A stretch of DNA of 64,000 nucleotides, taken from Planococcus versutus. Lineage in GTDB: Bacteria > Bacillota > Bacilli > Bacillales_A > Planococcaceae. Positions 17,104 to 24,265 of the stretch are shown here, piece by piece (position 1 is the stretch's first letter; every line of letters starts with the position of its first letter). The stretch is taken from contig NZ_CP016540.2 in the NCBI RefSeq assembly GCF_001186155.3, positions 2,396,001 to 2,460,000 of the forward strand, given 5' to 3'. The position numbers were made by a program, and so were the translations under genes. A model generated the notes under the pieces. The model saw nothing but the letters and a program-made list of their open reading frames with translations, was not told the DNA's origin and searched no databases.

Positions 17104-18753
17104 TTATGTGAAAAGTGTTTTTTCTTTTTGTTTTGCTTGGTACATGGCTAAATCTGCACGTTTCATCATGGCAGAAATAGTTGTTTTCTCTGCTGACCCT
17201 AGTGCACTGCCAATACTAATTGAAAGGTCGAAAGAAAGGTGTTGAACGTTAATCGGAGTTTCCATGGCTAAGTAAATAGCATTAGCCATTTCTTTTACAC
17301 GTTTGTCGCTAGTCACATTCGTTAGTAAAAGAATAAATTCGTCTCCTCCTAAGCGTGCAACAATATTTTCGCCTTGCACACAGCCAGTTAAACGATGTCC
17401 AAATTCTTGAATCACTGAATCTCCTATTTCGTGTCCCCACAAGTCATTAATTTCTTTAAAATCGTCAATATCAAGTATCATGATAGCTATATCTTGGCTT
17501 TGTTCTAGTCTGTCATTCGCGTATTCCTGAAAATAGCGACGATTTGGTAACTCTGTCAACGCATCAAAATATGCAAAATGCTTTAGTCGGTTCTCGTATT
17601 CTTTTTGAATCGAAATATCTCTTGCAATAATTACCATGTGCTTTAAGCTCCCATCTTCTGCTAAAACAGGAGTTCCAGAGACTTCTATCCAAATCCAAGA
17701 CTTTTCTTCATGCAGCAACCGAAACTGTGATTGACTACGAATGCATTTTTGAGTGGTCCACTCGAAAATACTGGATACAACAGCACGATCTTCACTATGA
17801 ATACGATCAAAAAACGTGCCTTTAAAATCAGCATTTACTGGAAACCCAAAAATAGTTTCCGCAGACGGCGATATATATAAACACTCTTTAAACTGACCAA
17901 CAAGCATGATGACATCGTGTACATTTTCAGCAATAATCTGATAGTTCTCTTTTTCCACTTTATAAAATTCTGCTCTTTTATCTAATTCTGTCATATCTTT
18001 TGCAACTACATAATAGCCAAGCACATCATGGTCAGTCGTTATTCGAACAAACTTGACTAAACAAGCAATGACATTACCCGATTTATTTATCAAGTGTGCG
18101 CGTTGATCTTTCATTTCTCTCGCGACTGATAAGTTAAAATGTTCTTTTGCTAGTTTTCTATCTTTAACTACTACAAAGTCGAACATGTCTTTTCCTACTA
18201 AATCATTTATTGAATACCCACTATACCGACTGCTTACAGAATTCCCTCCTGTAATAAAGCCGTCTGTATCAACTGTAACGATTATGTCCGTATTGTTATC
18301 AAATAGAGATTGAGACCGTGTAAAATTTTCTACTAAATAATCATGCGACGCTTGTTTCTTTTTCTTCGTCATTTTTTCATTTGTAATATCTGTTGTGTGG
18401 CTTACGATATGCGTGCATGTTCCATTGTCTCCATAAAGAGGCGTTAGTGATGACTTTGTATATACCAACGCATTCTCACTGGAATAATAAAAATCTTCAT
18501 AGTGAGCACTTTCTTTTGTTTTAACTACTTTTGCATATCTTTCTTTCAAAAAAAATGCGATTTCTGGAGTGTGAACTTCGTCGATTGTCTTTCCTATCGA
18601 AGCAGGATTCAATATGGTTTTTTCCATTGCTGCGCTGTTCAAAAATTCATAAGTGAAAGAAGCAACTCCGTTAACTCTGATGACCATTACCATTTCTTTA
18701 ATGCCTTCTGTTAATATACGTGCAAAAGACAATGCTGTTCCCTCATTCTTCAC
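17104..18753 (-). CDS. Diguanylate cyclase with PAS sensory domains
   Basis: A 549-residue cytoplasmic protein with three PAS-like segments (roughly 1-125, 145-260, 270-385; the last ends with ARDISIQKEYENRLK) followed by a GGDEF domain with RLGGDEF. The active-site motif is intact, so it should make cyclic di-GMP, a signal that favours biofilm and matrix production. The inhibitory RxxD site upstream of GGDEF reads QGEN, so product inhibition is probably absent. There is no EAL domain or transmembrane segment. GTG 18753 with GGGGGA upstream is preferred to GTG 18771. The start-side flank is interrupted by the transposon. Confidence 0.85.
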   Translation of the reverse strand: MKNEGTALSFARILTEGIKEMVMVIRVNGVASFTYEFLNSAAMEKTILNPASIGKTIDEVHTPEIAFFLKERYAKVVKTKESAHYEDFYYSSENALVYTKSSLTPLYGDNGTCTHIVSHTTDITNEKMTKKKKQASHDYLVENFTRSQSLFDNNTDIIVTVDTDGFITGGNSVSSRYSGYSINDLVGKDMFDFVVVKDRKLAKEHFNLSVAREMKDQRAHLINKSGNVIACLVKFVRITTDHDVLGYYVVAKDMTELDKRAEFYKVEKENYQIIAENVHDVIMLVGQFKECLYISPSAETIFGFPVNADFKGTFFDRIHSEDRAVVSSIFEWTTQKCIRSQSQFRLLHEEKSWIWIEVSGTPVLAEDGSLKHMVIIARDISIQKEYENRLKHFAYFDALTELPNRRYFQEYANDRLEQSQDIAIMILDIDDFKEINDLWGHEIGDSVIQEFGHRLTGCVQGENIVARLGGDEFILLLTNVTSDKRVKEMANAIYLAMETPINVQHLSFDLSISIGSALGSAEKTTISAMMKRADLAMYQAKQKEKTLFT

Positions 18754-18912
18754 CGCAGATCCCCCAATCACATCTTACTTATATAGATTCTCTTTTATAG
18801 TTTAGCAGAAAAAAAGATTAGTTATAGCCTTAGAACTAATAAAAACCCTTTTTTCTTACAAAAAATCATTATGATATTATCATTTATTAAGTTTTTTAAA
18901 AAAGACTACTCT

Positions 18913-18921
18913 ATATACAAG
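18913..18921. repeat. Target-site duplication, left copy
   Basis: ATATACAAG abuts the left inverted repeat and recurs exactly at 24190-24198 next to the right one. Confidence 0.9.
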
Positions 18922-18948
18922 TAACCCGTTCAGTTGAGAGACGCAAAA
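18922..18948 (+). repeat. Transposon left terminal inverted repeat
   Basis: 27 bp starting TAACCCGTTCAG and ending GACGCAAAA, identical to the reverse complement of the right end. Confidence 0.95.
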
Positions 18949-19160
18949 CTCTCAAATAGCATCGGAAATAACAAGGATTTTAGCAATCAAAAAATGTACA
19001 CTTATAACACCAAATAGCACTCCAATTCGCAAGGTTTTCAAAAAACCTAAAATCGTGGATCGGCGTTGCTATTTTTTTCTTCTCATTTTTCTCGCCTTTC
19101 TGTTCTTTTTCATTATGATTAATCAATATTGTTAAACTTTTTATTGTTAGGTGGTGCAAA

Positions 19161-19868
19161 GTGAGAAAAAATCAGGATTTCATAGTTAAAAGTATAGAAA
19201 AAATAAAAACCAAACCATTTATTTTCGGAGAAGATTTAGAAAAGAAAGAATTGTTATATAGAAAAGATAAGATTATTTTAAAAAGTATATTTAGGGATTA
19301 TTTGAAGCTTGAAAAAGAAAATATTTGGGTTAAAGATGATTTTTATTTTGTATCCGATTATATTAATTCGATGATTGATTATATAACGCACAAAGATATA
19401 AAAAGAAAAACACCAAAATTGAAACCAGGAAATATAGTACTGGCTAATCTTAGTTTAGGATATAAGAATGAGCCTTCTTTTATCGGTCCCGTTATGATTC
19501 TTTCTGTTTATGGTCGGAATAGAATATTTGTTGTGCCTATATTAGAAAACTATGGATTTATTAAAAATGCATACCACTATAAAAATAATGTGGGTGGCAG
19601 TAAAAGGCATTATTTGCTTACTGAAGAAGAAAGTGCCACTGATAAAAAATCAGTATTTATTCTAGACAGTTGTCAAATGATCTCTACATCAAGAATTACT
19701 TTTGAAGAGAAAGTTGGAAATATAGAAGTTAATTCACGAACTTTTAAAGATATCAAAGAACTTATCTTTCAAAGAACACTGCCAACTGAATATAGAGGAA
19801 AAACAGAATTAGAAAATGAAATAAAAGAACTGAAAGATAAAATCGAAAAACTGAAAAGTGGAAAATAA
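19161..19868 (+). CDS. MazF/PemK-like protein with a coiled-coil tail (transposon cargo)
   Basis: A 235-residue lysine-rich protein. Residues about 86-205 follow the MazF/PemK pattern: LKPGNIVLANL, then FIGPVMILSVYGRNRIFVVPI, then SVFILDSCQMISTSRITF and VGNIEV. MazF proteins are endoribonuclease toxins. Here there is also an ~85-residue N-terminal extension and a short coiled coil (about 214-234), so activity is not assured. No antitoxin gene precedes it; the region between it and the next gene folds into hairpins. The start is GTG 19161 with AGGTGG upstream; no ATG is nearby. Confidence 0.65.
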   Translation: MRKNQDFIVKSIEKIKTKPFIFGEDLEKKELLYRKDKIILKSIFRDYLKLEKENIWVKDDFYFVSDYINSMIDYITHKDIKRKTPKLKPGNIVLANLSLGYKNEPSFIGPVMILSVYGRNRIFVVPILENYGFIKNAYHYKNNVGGSKRHYLLTEEESATDKKSVFILDSCQMISTSRITFEEKVGNIEVNSRTFKDIKELIFQRTLPTEYRGKTELENEIKELKDKIEKLKSGK

Positions 19869-19918
19869 ATTTCATTATTTGGTTGACTTATTAAAATATT
19901 CGAGTAAATTATTAATTA

Positions 19919-20073
19919 GTAAACACCTCCTTTGTACGTGTTTACATTTGGGATGAGTAACTTAATTGTGATTCTCATCAGGGCGGAATGCCAAATTTTT
20001 AACTTTGGGACGGTATTTTTACCGTCAGCGCGGAATGCGACTTAAAAGCTATCGAGAAATCGACGGCTTTTTT
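19919..20073 (+). ncRNA. Candidate structured RNA: hairpin array ending in a terminator
   Basis: Four hairpins follow each other in 155 bases: GTAAACAC/GTGTTTAC (19919-19945), GATGAG/CTCATC (19952-19979), GACGGTA/TACCGTC with a TTTT loop (20009-20026), and a terminator AAAAGC/GCTTTT with an inner TCGA-GAAA-TCGA (20044-20073). CGGAATGC occurs twice, at 19984-19991 and 20031-20038. The first loop contains CCTCC, the anti-Shine-Dalgarno core. It could be a leader of the next gene, a 3' element of the MazF-like gene, or an independent RNA. Confidence 0.45.
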
Positions 20074-20135
20074 GTTTATACTTATTTAACAAATCTTTCA
20101 TTCGGGTATACACTAATCAAAAGGAGGCATCAAAA

Positions 20136-20564
20136 ATGAACGAACAGCAAAAAGATATTGAAGAATTTATCAAAGTGATTAAAGAAGATTTAATGGAAAT
20201 CTACAAAGTATCCGACAAACAAGCTATATCAGTACTTAATGACTTCAAGCTCCGCGAATTAATCGACAAGCACGGTGAACTGGTAGCCCATTATCCGTCA
20301 CAAGAACTAGCTAAGATGGCATACGAAAAAAAGAGACCAGTACTCAAACTAAATCCAAATAATAAACTTGAACAAGAAGCAGCAGAAGAATACATTGGGT
20401 TGTTGATATCAGAAATAAAAGCCAGATATCAACTCAGTGATGAAGAAACTGTAAATCTAATGATTGATTCAAGATTCGTGGAATTGTTTCAGGAAGACCC
20501 ATATTTCTACTTTCATTATCAGCCTGAAGTAGTAGCCGAACAAATCTATAATAGTAAAAGATGA
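20136..20564 (+). CDS. Two-repeat helical protein (transposon cargo)
   Basis: A 142-residue soluble protein built from two copies of one ~58-residue unit (about 8-65 and 78-138). Both copies follow the pattern I/L-x2-E/I...Y-x-[VL]-S-D-[KE]...[LI]...L..., and then HY.......A...Y: compare LMEIYKVSDKQAISVL with IKARYQLSDEETVNLM. The pattern is reminiscent of small DUF3791-like proteins, but I cannot assign it. AAAAGGAGGCATCAAAA before ATG is a very strong start signal. It has its own terminator. No function is evident. Confidence 0.7.
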   Translation: MNEQQKDIEEFIKVIKEDLMEIYKVSDKQAISVLNDFKLRELIDKHGELVAHYPSQELAKMAYEKKRPVLKLNPNNKLEQEAAEEYIGLLISEIKARYQLSDEETVNLMIDSRFVELFQEDPYFYFHYQPEVVAEQIYNSKR

Positions 20565-20565
20565 T

Positions 20566-20595
20566 TCATTTCCGAAGATCGGGAATGATTTTTTT
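20566..20595 (+). terminator. Terminator of the two-repeat protein gene
   Basis: TCATTTCCGA (20566-20575) pairs with TCGGGAATGA (20579-20588), followed by seven Ts. Confidence 0.85.
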
Positions 20596-20605
20596 GTGCA
20601 AAAAA

Positions 20606-20631
20606 AATGACACCGCTAAAGCGATATCATT
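20606..20631 (-). terminator. Terminator of lipoprotein gene 1
   Basis: AATGA..ACCGCT pairs with AGCGAT..TCATT; the T-run lies on the minus strand beyond 20606. The reading frame's stop (20627-20629) lies inside the hairpin. A near-identical hairpin follows the paralogous gene at 21184-21209. Confidence 0.75.
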
Positions 20632-21004
20632 CGTTATTTTTTAATATTAAGTTTTCGGTTTGCCCATCCCATTCAATTTCCATTGTTATCTCTTCATTTT
20701 CTTGTATAACGGAACAACCCTCACAAGCATCATTGCCGAGATTCGCCACTTTGTCCTTTACAGAAACACCTGTACTTTTTGTTCCTCCCAAATTAGATTC
20801 CATTCTGTAATCGATGAATTCTGGAGCCGTTCCCTCGCCAATAAATGTTATAACTCCATTAGTTCTCTCACGATCACCATTTTTGACATCCACCTCATAT
20901 GAAACATTCCAGTTTTCACTACTTCCAGTGAAATTATATCTGTCTCCATTTGCACAGCCACTCAAAATGAATATTAAAGCTATTAATAAAATAATCTTTT
21001 TCAT
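20627..21004 (-). CDS. Lipoprotein, paralogue 1 (transposon cargo)
   Basis: A 125-residue predicted lipoprotein with signal MKKIILLIALIFILSGC (Cys17 lipidated). The mature part is small and beta-like: NWNVSYEVDV, VITFIGEG, a CEGC pair (Cys94, Cys97) and a closing EIEWDGQTENLIL. It is about 40% alike by eye to the neighbouring lipoprotein, including NWxxSYxVDV, FIGEG, the CxxC pair and the final I.W.G..E.. strand. Its function is unknown; surface-exposed cargo of a transposon may act at the envelope, for example in exclusion or defence, but that is speculation. Confidence 0.8.
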   Translation of the reverse strand: MKKIILLIALIFILSGCANGDRYNFTGSSENWNVSYEVDVKNGDRERTNGVITFIGEGTAPEFIDYRMESNLGGTKSTGVSVKDKVANLGNDACEGCSVIQENEEITMEIEWDGQTENLILKNNE

Positions 21005-21183
21005 AATCGTTCCTCCTGTCCTTTTCCTCTTATTAACGATTCTGCCTTATTATTCTGATAATAATAACGTTTCCTTTAATTTATGTAGAAAGGTTAGACT
21101 AACTTTTAGAATGGAACAGATATGTGTTTGATTAAATTTCATCGAATGATTTGCCACGGCTTGTGACCAGTGGTCTTTCTAAA

Positions 21184-21209
21184 AATGACACCGCTAAGGC
21201 GATATCATT
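21184..21209 (-). terminator. Terminator of lipoprotein gene 2
   Basis: Differs by a single base in the stem (AAGGC for AAAGC) from the hairpin at 20606-20631 and likewise contains the stop codon. The duplication therefore covered gene plus terminator. Confidence 0.7.
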
Positions 21210-21636
21210 CGTTAGTAGTTAATAAGATTTTTTCTGATTTGCCGTTCCAGATAATTTCTAACTCCAGTTCTTCGTCACCTTGCATAGGTACGCAATTCCC
21301 ACAAGAACCTTGTGCGAAATCACCGATTCTATCATATATTGGTATGCCAACTCCCTCAGAGCTATTAATATCAGTTTCAGTAGCAAGTTTGTAATCTATC
21401 ATTTCTGGAGTTTGACCTTCGCCAATAAATTTAGCAGTTCCATATTCATCTACTTGATTTTCGCCTTTCTTTTTATTAATAACATCTACCTTGTAAGATA
21501 TTCCCCAGTTTTCGTTGCTTCCTTCGAAGATATAATTGATTTCACTAGTAACGTCTTCCGAAAAAATATCTTCATCTTGACTTGTACAACCACTTAAAAT
21601 AAGTGCCAAGATAAAAAATAAAATTACTTTTTTCAA
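21205..21636 (-). CDS. Lipoprotein, paralogue 2 (transposon cargo)
   Basis: A 143-residue predicted lipoprotein with lipobox LSGC (Cys17). It shares with the downstream lipoprotein NWGISYKVDV, FIGEGQTPEMIDY, a CGNC pair (Cys112, Cys115) and a terminal EIIWNGKSEKILL strand, but has an acidic insert after the signal peptide. The two genes are in tandem with 200 bases between, in the same direction. Conservation of the CxxC pair hints at metal binding, a disulfide or redox role. No known family is recognised. Confidence 0.8.
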   Translation of the reverse strand: MKKVILFFILALILSGCTSQDEDIFSEDVTSEINYIFEGSNENWGISYKVDVINKKKGENQVDEYGTAKFIGEGQTPEMIDYKLATETDINSSEGVGIPIYDRIGDFAQGSCGNCVPMQGDEELELEIIWNGKSEKILLTTNE

Positions 21637-21741
21637 ATTAATCCTCCCCCTTTTGTTATTTTAAGGTTCACCTTCTTTTTCCTCTTACTTACTATTCTAC
21701 CTTATTATTCAGAAAAGAATATTCAATATTCAAAAAGAAAA

Positions 21742-21766
21742 AGCTCAACCAAAGTTTGGCTAAGCT
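21742..21766 (-). terminator. Terminator of the transposase gene
   Basis: AGCTTAGCCAAA pairs with TTTGGTTGAGCT on the minus strand, followed by TTTTTCTTTTT. It separates the transposase transcript from the lipoprotein genes. Confidence 0.7.
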
Positions 21767-21775
21767 ATCGAAGTT

Positions 21776-23719
21776 TTAACGTTTATAAATAATGTCTTCC
21801 CACGTATATACACGGTCGGCAATGCCTAAGCGTTCGGCAGGTGTTTTCTTTTCTCCGTTCATCTTAAAAGGTTTACAGAAGTTGTAATAAGTCCTCAGGA
21901 TCGTGATTGCCATTTGCGCATATTTCGGATTGAAGTTGGAATAGATATAACTTTTCCCATCGCCCCTGGCCGTAACCAATGGTCTTTCTAAAATCAAAAG
22001 TCTTCGTCTGACAATCTGAAAGAACGTATTTATCGCATTGTCATTGACCTGTTCCATTAAAATAGCTAGTTGAATATTTGTCAGATGGTGCGTATCGGTC
22101 AATACATCCAATAATCTGTGTCCACGATCACTTGTCGCGATTGGGTGCTTTAGCCGATTATTAGCTTGTCTGTAATAAATCTCACCGTTTGGAGCAACAA
22201 GTTTCTGATGGAATTTATGAACTTTCAACGTGTCTTGAAGTTGCCAAAGTGCAATATCGCTTAAGCTGTCGTACTTCAAGCCATTCACTTTTGCCCATTC
22301 CTTTAATTCTCGTGCCGACTTGATGAATTCAGCTCTTGCTTGTTTTCGGGTAAGCGTTTTGTCCGTTAAGCAAAGAAAATGATGAGCGTGTCCTGAACGA
22401 ATTTCTTCACTGAAAACACGCGCAATAGCTGGTTTAGTAGATTTGTCATCATCGCTAATGAACCTCCAACGATCCACCGATAGCATATTTCGCAGAAGCC
22501 AGAAATGAGCCAAAGAATTATATCCATTGTTTACGTGTAATCCGTCTACATAGTGTCTACGCTGCTCAAACTGATTCAACCCACGATGATACTCTCCCAT
22601 CGATTGCGTGTCATTCTTGGTAGGAGGACAGGGAGCAACGGCATATATGCCAAACCGTTCATTTTTTCTGGAAAACGAATGCAAATGATCTTCTTTGAGT
22701 TGGTGAGTGTCAGAAGCAATTTCATCCAGACTCTTTTCCCAATCAAAATTAATGTCAGAACGGAATACATAACGCGAACGCTTATCCGCAGAAGCTACGA
22801 TGTAAGTAAGCAATTGCTTATCCTCAATCAAGATACCACGATTCTTCCCTTTGCCTTTCTTCAATACGTTATTCAACACATAATGAAGTTTGTCCGTTGT
22901 AATCCACATCTCTGGAAAATGTTTGTTTGCCAGTGGTTTAGTTTCTCTTGTTTCCAAAAATTCTAAGCAACAGCGATACAGCCATTCCAATTTTTGATAA
23001 TAAGTTCCTTTTCCGATACCCAAAATTTCGCACGTTCGATTAATTGATGATCTATTAACCAACTGTTTAGCGAACAAGGGCAGAATTTCATTCCGTTTTT
23101 GATTGTAAGTTGTGTTTCTGCTTTTGTTTGGAGATACATTGGTGTATTTTTTACACTCCTTGCATTGGAACTGTTCTGCCTTAGCAGCGTTCGTTCCACG
23201 CTTATAGAATGACTTGGGATTTTTCTGAGGTGTGTGAGTTTCATTTACGCAATGAGGACGGTGAAACTCATATTCCTTATCAACTGGTACAACCGAATTG
23301 ATTCGGATGAGCCGTTCGATTTCTTCTGTTATCGACCAATTTGAGAAAGTTACAGTTTTAGTTCCACAAGTAGGCGGACTGTCTGGTTCTACTCTATCTG
23401 GATTACAGAGAATTGCCTTTTCGCCACCAGCGTCGGTAAGTTTGAACCTACTTGGTTTTGATTTGATGCCAAACTTTTCTTGTTTCAACCCGTGATTTTT
23501 ACAAAGTGGATCGGAACACGTATTGTATTGAATTTCGAACATTTTTCCTTTCCATTCAAATTCAATTGGCTTGAATACATCCTTTGAATGTTTAAAGCCA
23601 AAATCTCTCGGAACAAGTAACGGATAATCATTTGTACGATCTGTCAGTTGTTTCGCCGATACAGGATGGATGATACGGATGGCTTTTTCGTCATACTTCA
23701 GGAGACGCTTGTAAATCAT
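21776..23719 (-). CDS. Large transposase (zinc-binding, HTH, DDE-like)
   Basis: About 647 residues, much longer than IS1 or IS1595 transposases. Numbering from TTG 23725, the N-terminal third has cysteine groups at 70/75, 107/120 and 159 with 188/191 (CKECKKYTN), like zinc-binding domains of IS1-type InsA. A helix-turn-helix RSSINRTCEILGIGKGTYYQ is near 225-244. The core starts with EMWITTDKLH (Asp278), runs through YVDGLHVNNGYNSLAHFW, and ends with NPKYAQMAITILRTYYNF and TPAERLGIADRVYTWEDI, typical of DDE transposases. Its exact catalytic triad and IS family I cannot assign. ATG 23719 or TTG 23725 lies within the end of the upstream small gene, suggesting coupled translation. Confidence 0.8.
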   Translation of the reverse strand: MIYKRLLKYDEKAIRIIHPVSAKQLTDRTNDYPLLVPRDFGFKHSKDVFKPIEFEWKGKMFEIQYNTCSDPLCKNHGLKQEKFGIKSKPSRFKLTDAGGEKAILCNPDRVEPDSPPTCGTKTVTFSNWSITEEIERLIRINSVVPVDKEYEFHRPHCVNETHTPQKNPKSFYKRGTNAAKAEQFQCKECKKYTNVSPNKSRNTTYNQKRNEILPLFAKQLVNRSSINRTCEILGIGKGTYYQKLEWLYRCCLEFLETRETKPLANKHFPEMWITTDKLHYVLNNVLKKGKGKNRGILIEDKQLLTYIVASADKRSRYVFRSDINFDWEKSLDEIASDTHQLKEDHLHSFSRKNERFGIYAVAPCPPTKNDTQSMGEYHRGLNQFEQRRHYVDGLHVNNGYNSLAHFWLLRNMLSVDRWRFISDDDKSTKPAIARVFSEEIRSGHAHHFLCLTDKTLTRKQARAEFIKSARELKEWAKVNGLKYDSLSDIALWQLQDTLKVHKFHQKLVAPNGEIYYRQANNRLKHPIATSDRGHRLLDVLTDTHHLTNIQLAILMEQVNDNAINTFFQIVRRRLLILERPLVTARGDGKSYIYSNFNPKYAQMAITILRTYYNFCKPFKMNGEKKTPAERLGIADRVYTWEDIIYKR

Positions 23720-23945
23720 CAGCAATCAACCCCAAATCCTTAAGAATGCGCTTGTTGTTTCGTTTATTCTCTACATACGTGATAAATCGCGGATCGTCTA
23801 AGATGTTTTCAAGGAAGGCAGATAACACCTCTTCCTCTGAATATCCCGTGTACTCCGCATAATGCTTTACAATCGCAATTGTTTTGTCTGGTAATGCCCA
23901 ATTGACCTTCTGTAAGTTTTGCTTTTTCGGTTGAATAAATCGCAT
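23691..23945 (-). CDS. Small transposon accessory protein (84 residues)
   Basis: The small protein has a basic N-terminus (RFIQPKKQNLQKVNW) and then a helical region (PDKTIAIVKHYAEYTGYSEEEVLSAFLENIL). A ribbon-helix-helix-like or adaptor fold is possible but not shown. ATG 23945 follows AAAAGGAGAGAGAAATT. Its end overlaps the transposase start by 29 bases. Position directly after a promoter with a perfect palindrome suggests that it could be the regulator or DNA-binding partner of the transposase. Confidence 0.65.
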   Translation of the reverse strand: MRFIQPKKQNLQKVNWALPDKTIAIVKHYAEYTGYSEEEVLSAFLENILDDPRFITYVENKRNNKRILKDLGLIADDLQASPEV

Positions 23946-24014
23946 AATTTCTCTCTCCTTTTCAAATAGAATTAGCAACTGAATTAACAGTCGATTTAGC
24001 AAGGGATTTTACAC

Positions 24015-24034
24015 CTTACAATAATTATTGTAAG
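24015..24034. promoter_or_regulatory. Perfect 20-bp palindrome over the transposase promoter
   Basis: CTTACAATAATTATTGTAAG is fully self-complementary and covers the -10 region of the promoter at 24027-24054. It is a likely operator for autoregulation by the small accessory protein or the transposase. Confidence 0.6.
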
Positions 24035-24054
24035 TCATTTGAATGTTCTGTCAA
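24027..24054 (-). promoter_or_regulatory. Promoter of the transposase operon
   Basis: On the minus strand TTGACA (24049-24054), a 16-bp spacer and TACAAT (24027-24032). It drives the small protein and transposase genes. Confidence 0.7.
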
Positions 24055-24110
24055 TTCAATTGTTGAAATGGTGCTATTTCTACACGAACCTTGATATGAC
24101 GGCATTTAAA

Positions 24111-24142
24111 AGACCGCTAATTCAGGTGCGAATTAACGGTCT
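24111..24142. repeat. Subterminal hairpin near the transposon right end
   Basis: AGACCG.TAATTC pairs with GAATTA.CGGTCT inside the right end, 20 bases from the inverted repeat. It could be an end-recognition element or block read-in from outside transcripts. Confidence 0.5.
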
Positions 24143-24162
24143 AATAAGGGTTTTAATTGTCT

Positions 24163-24189
24163 TTTTGCGTCTCTCAACTGAACGGGTTA
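24163..24189 (-). repeat. Transposon right terminal inverted repeat
   Basis: 27 bp ending CTGAACGGGTTA, the exact inverse of the left end. Confidence 0.95.
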
Positions 24190-24198
24190 ATATACAAG
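24190..24198. repeat. Target-site duplication, right copy
   Basis: ATATACAAG, identical to 18913-18921. Confidence 0.9.
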
Positions 24199-24265
24199 AG
24201 CCCTAGTACTATCTCTACCATTGAAAACAACTATTGTATATAATGAATCAAAAAGGGGATTCTAT

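Larger units (their letters stand above)
18922..24189. mobile_element. Complete 5.3-kb cargo-carrying transposon
   Basis: The element is bounded by 27-bp perfect terminal inverted repeats (18922-18948 and 24163-24189) and flanked by 9-bp direct repeats. It encodes a large transposase (21776-23719) with a small overlapping upstream gene (23691-23945), and four cargo genes: a MazF/PemK-like protein, a two-repeat protein and two paralogous lipoproteins. The cargo genes look more AT-rich than the host genes. Intact ends, an intact transposase gene and a perfect target duplication suggest recent insertion and possible activity. The gap 18754-19160 spans the left end and contains no other credible gene. 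Confidence 0.92.

Noticed and set aside
19919..20073. A known riboswitch
   Set aside because: I checked by eye for S-box, TPP, lysine, guanidine and c-di-GMP core motifs and found none; left as an unassigned structured RNA.
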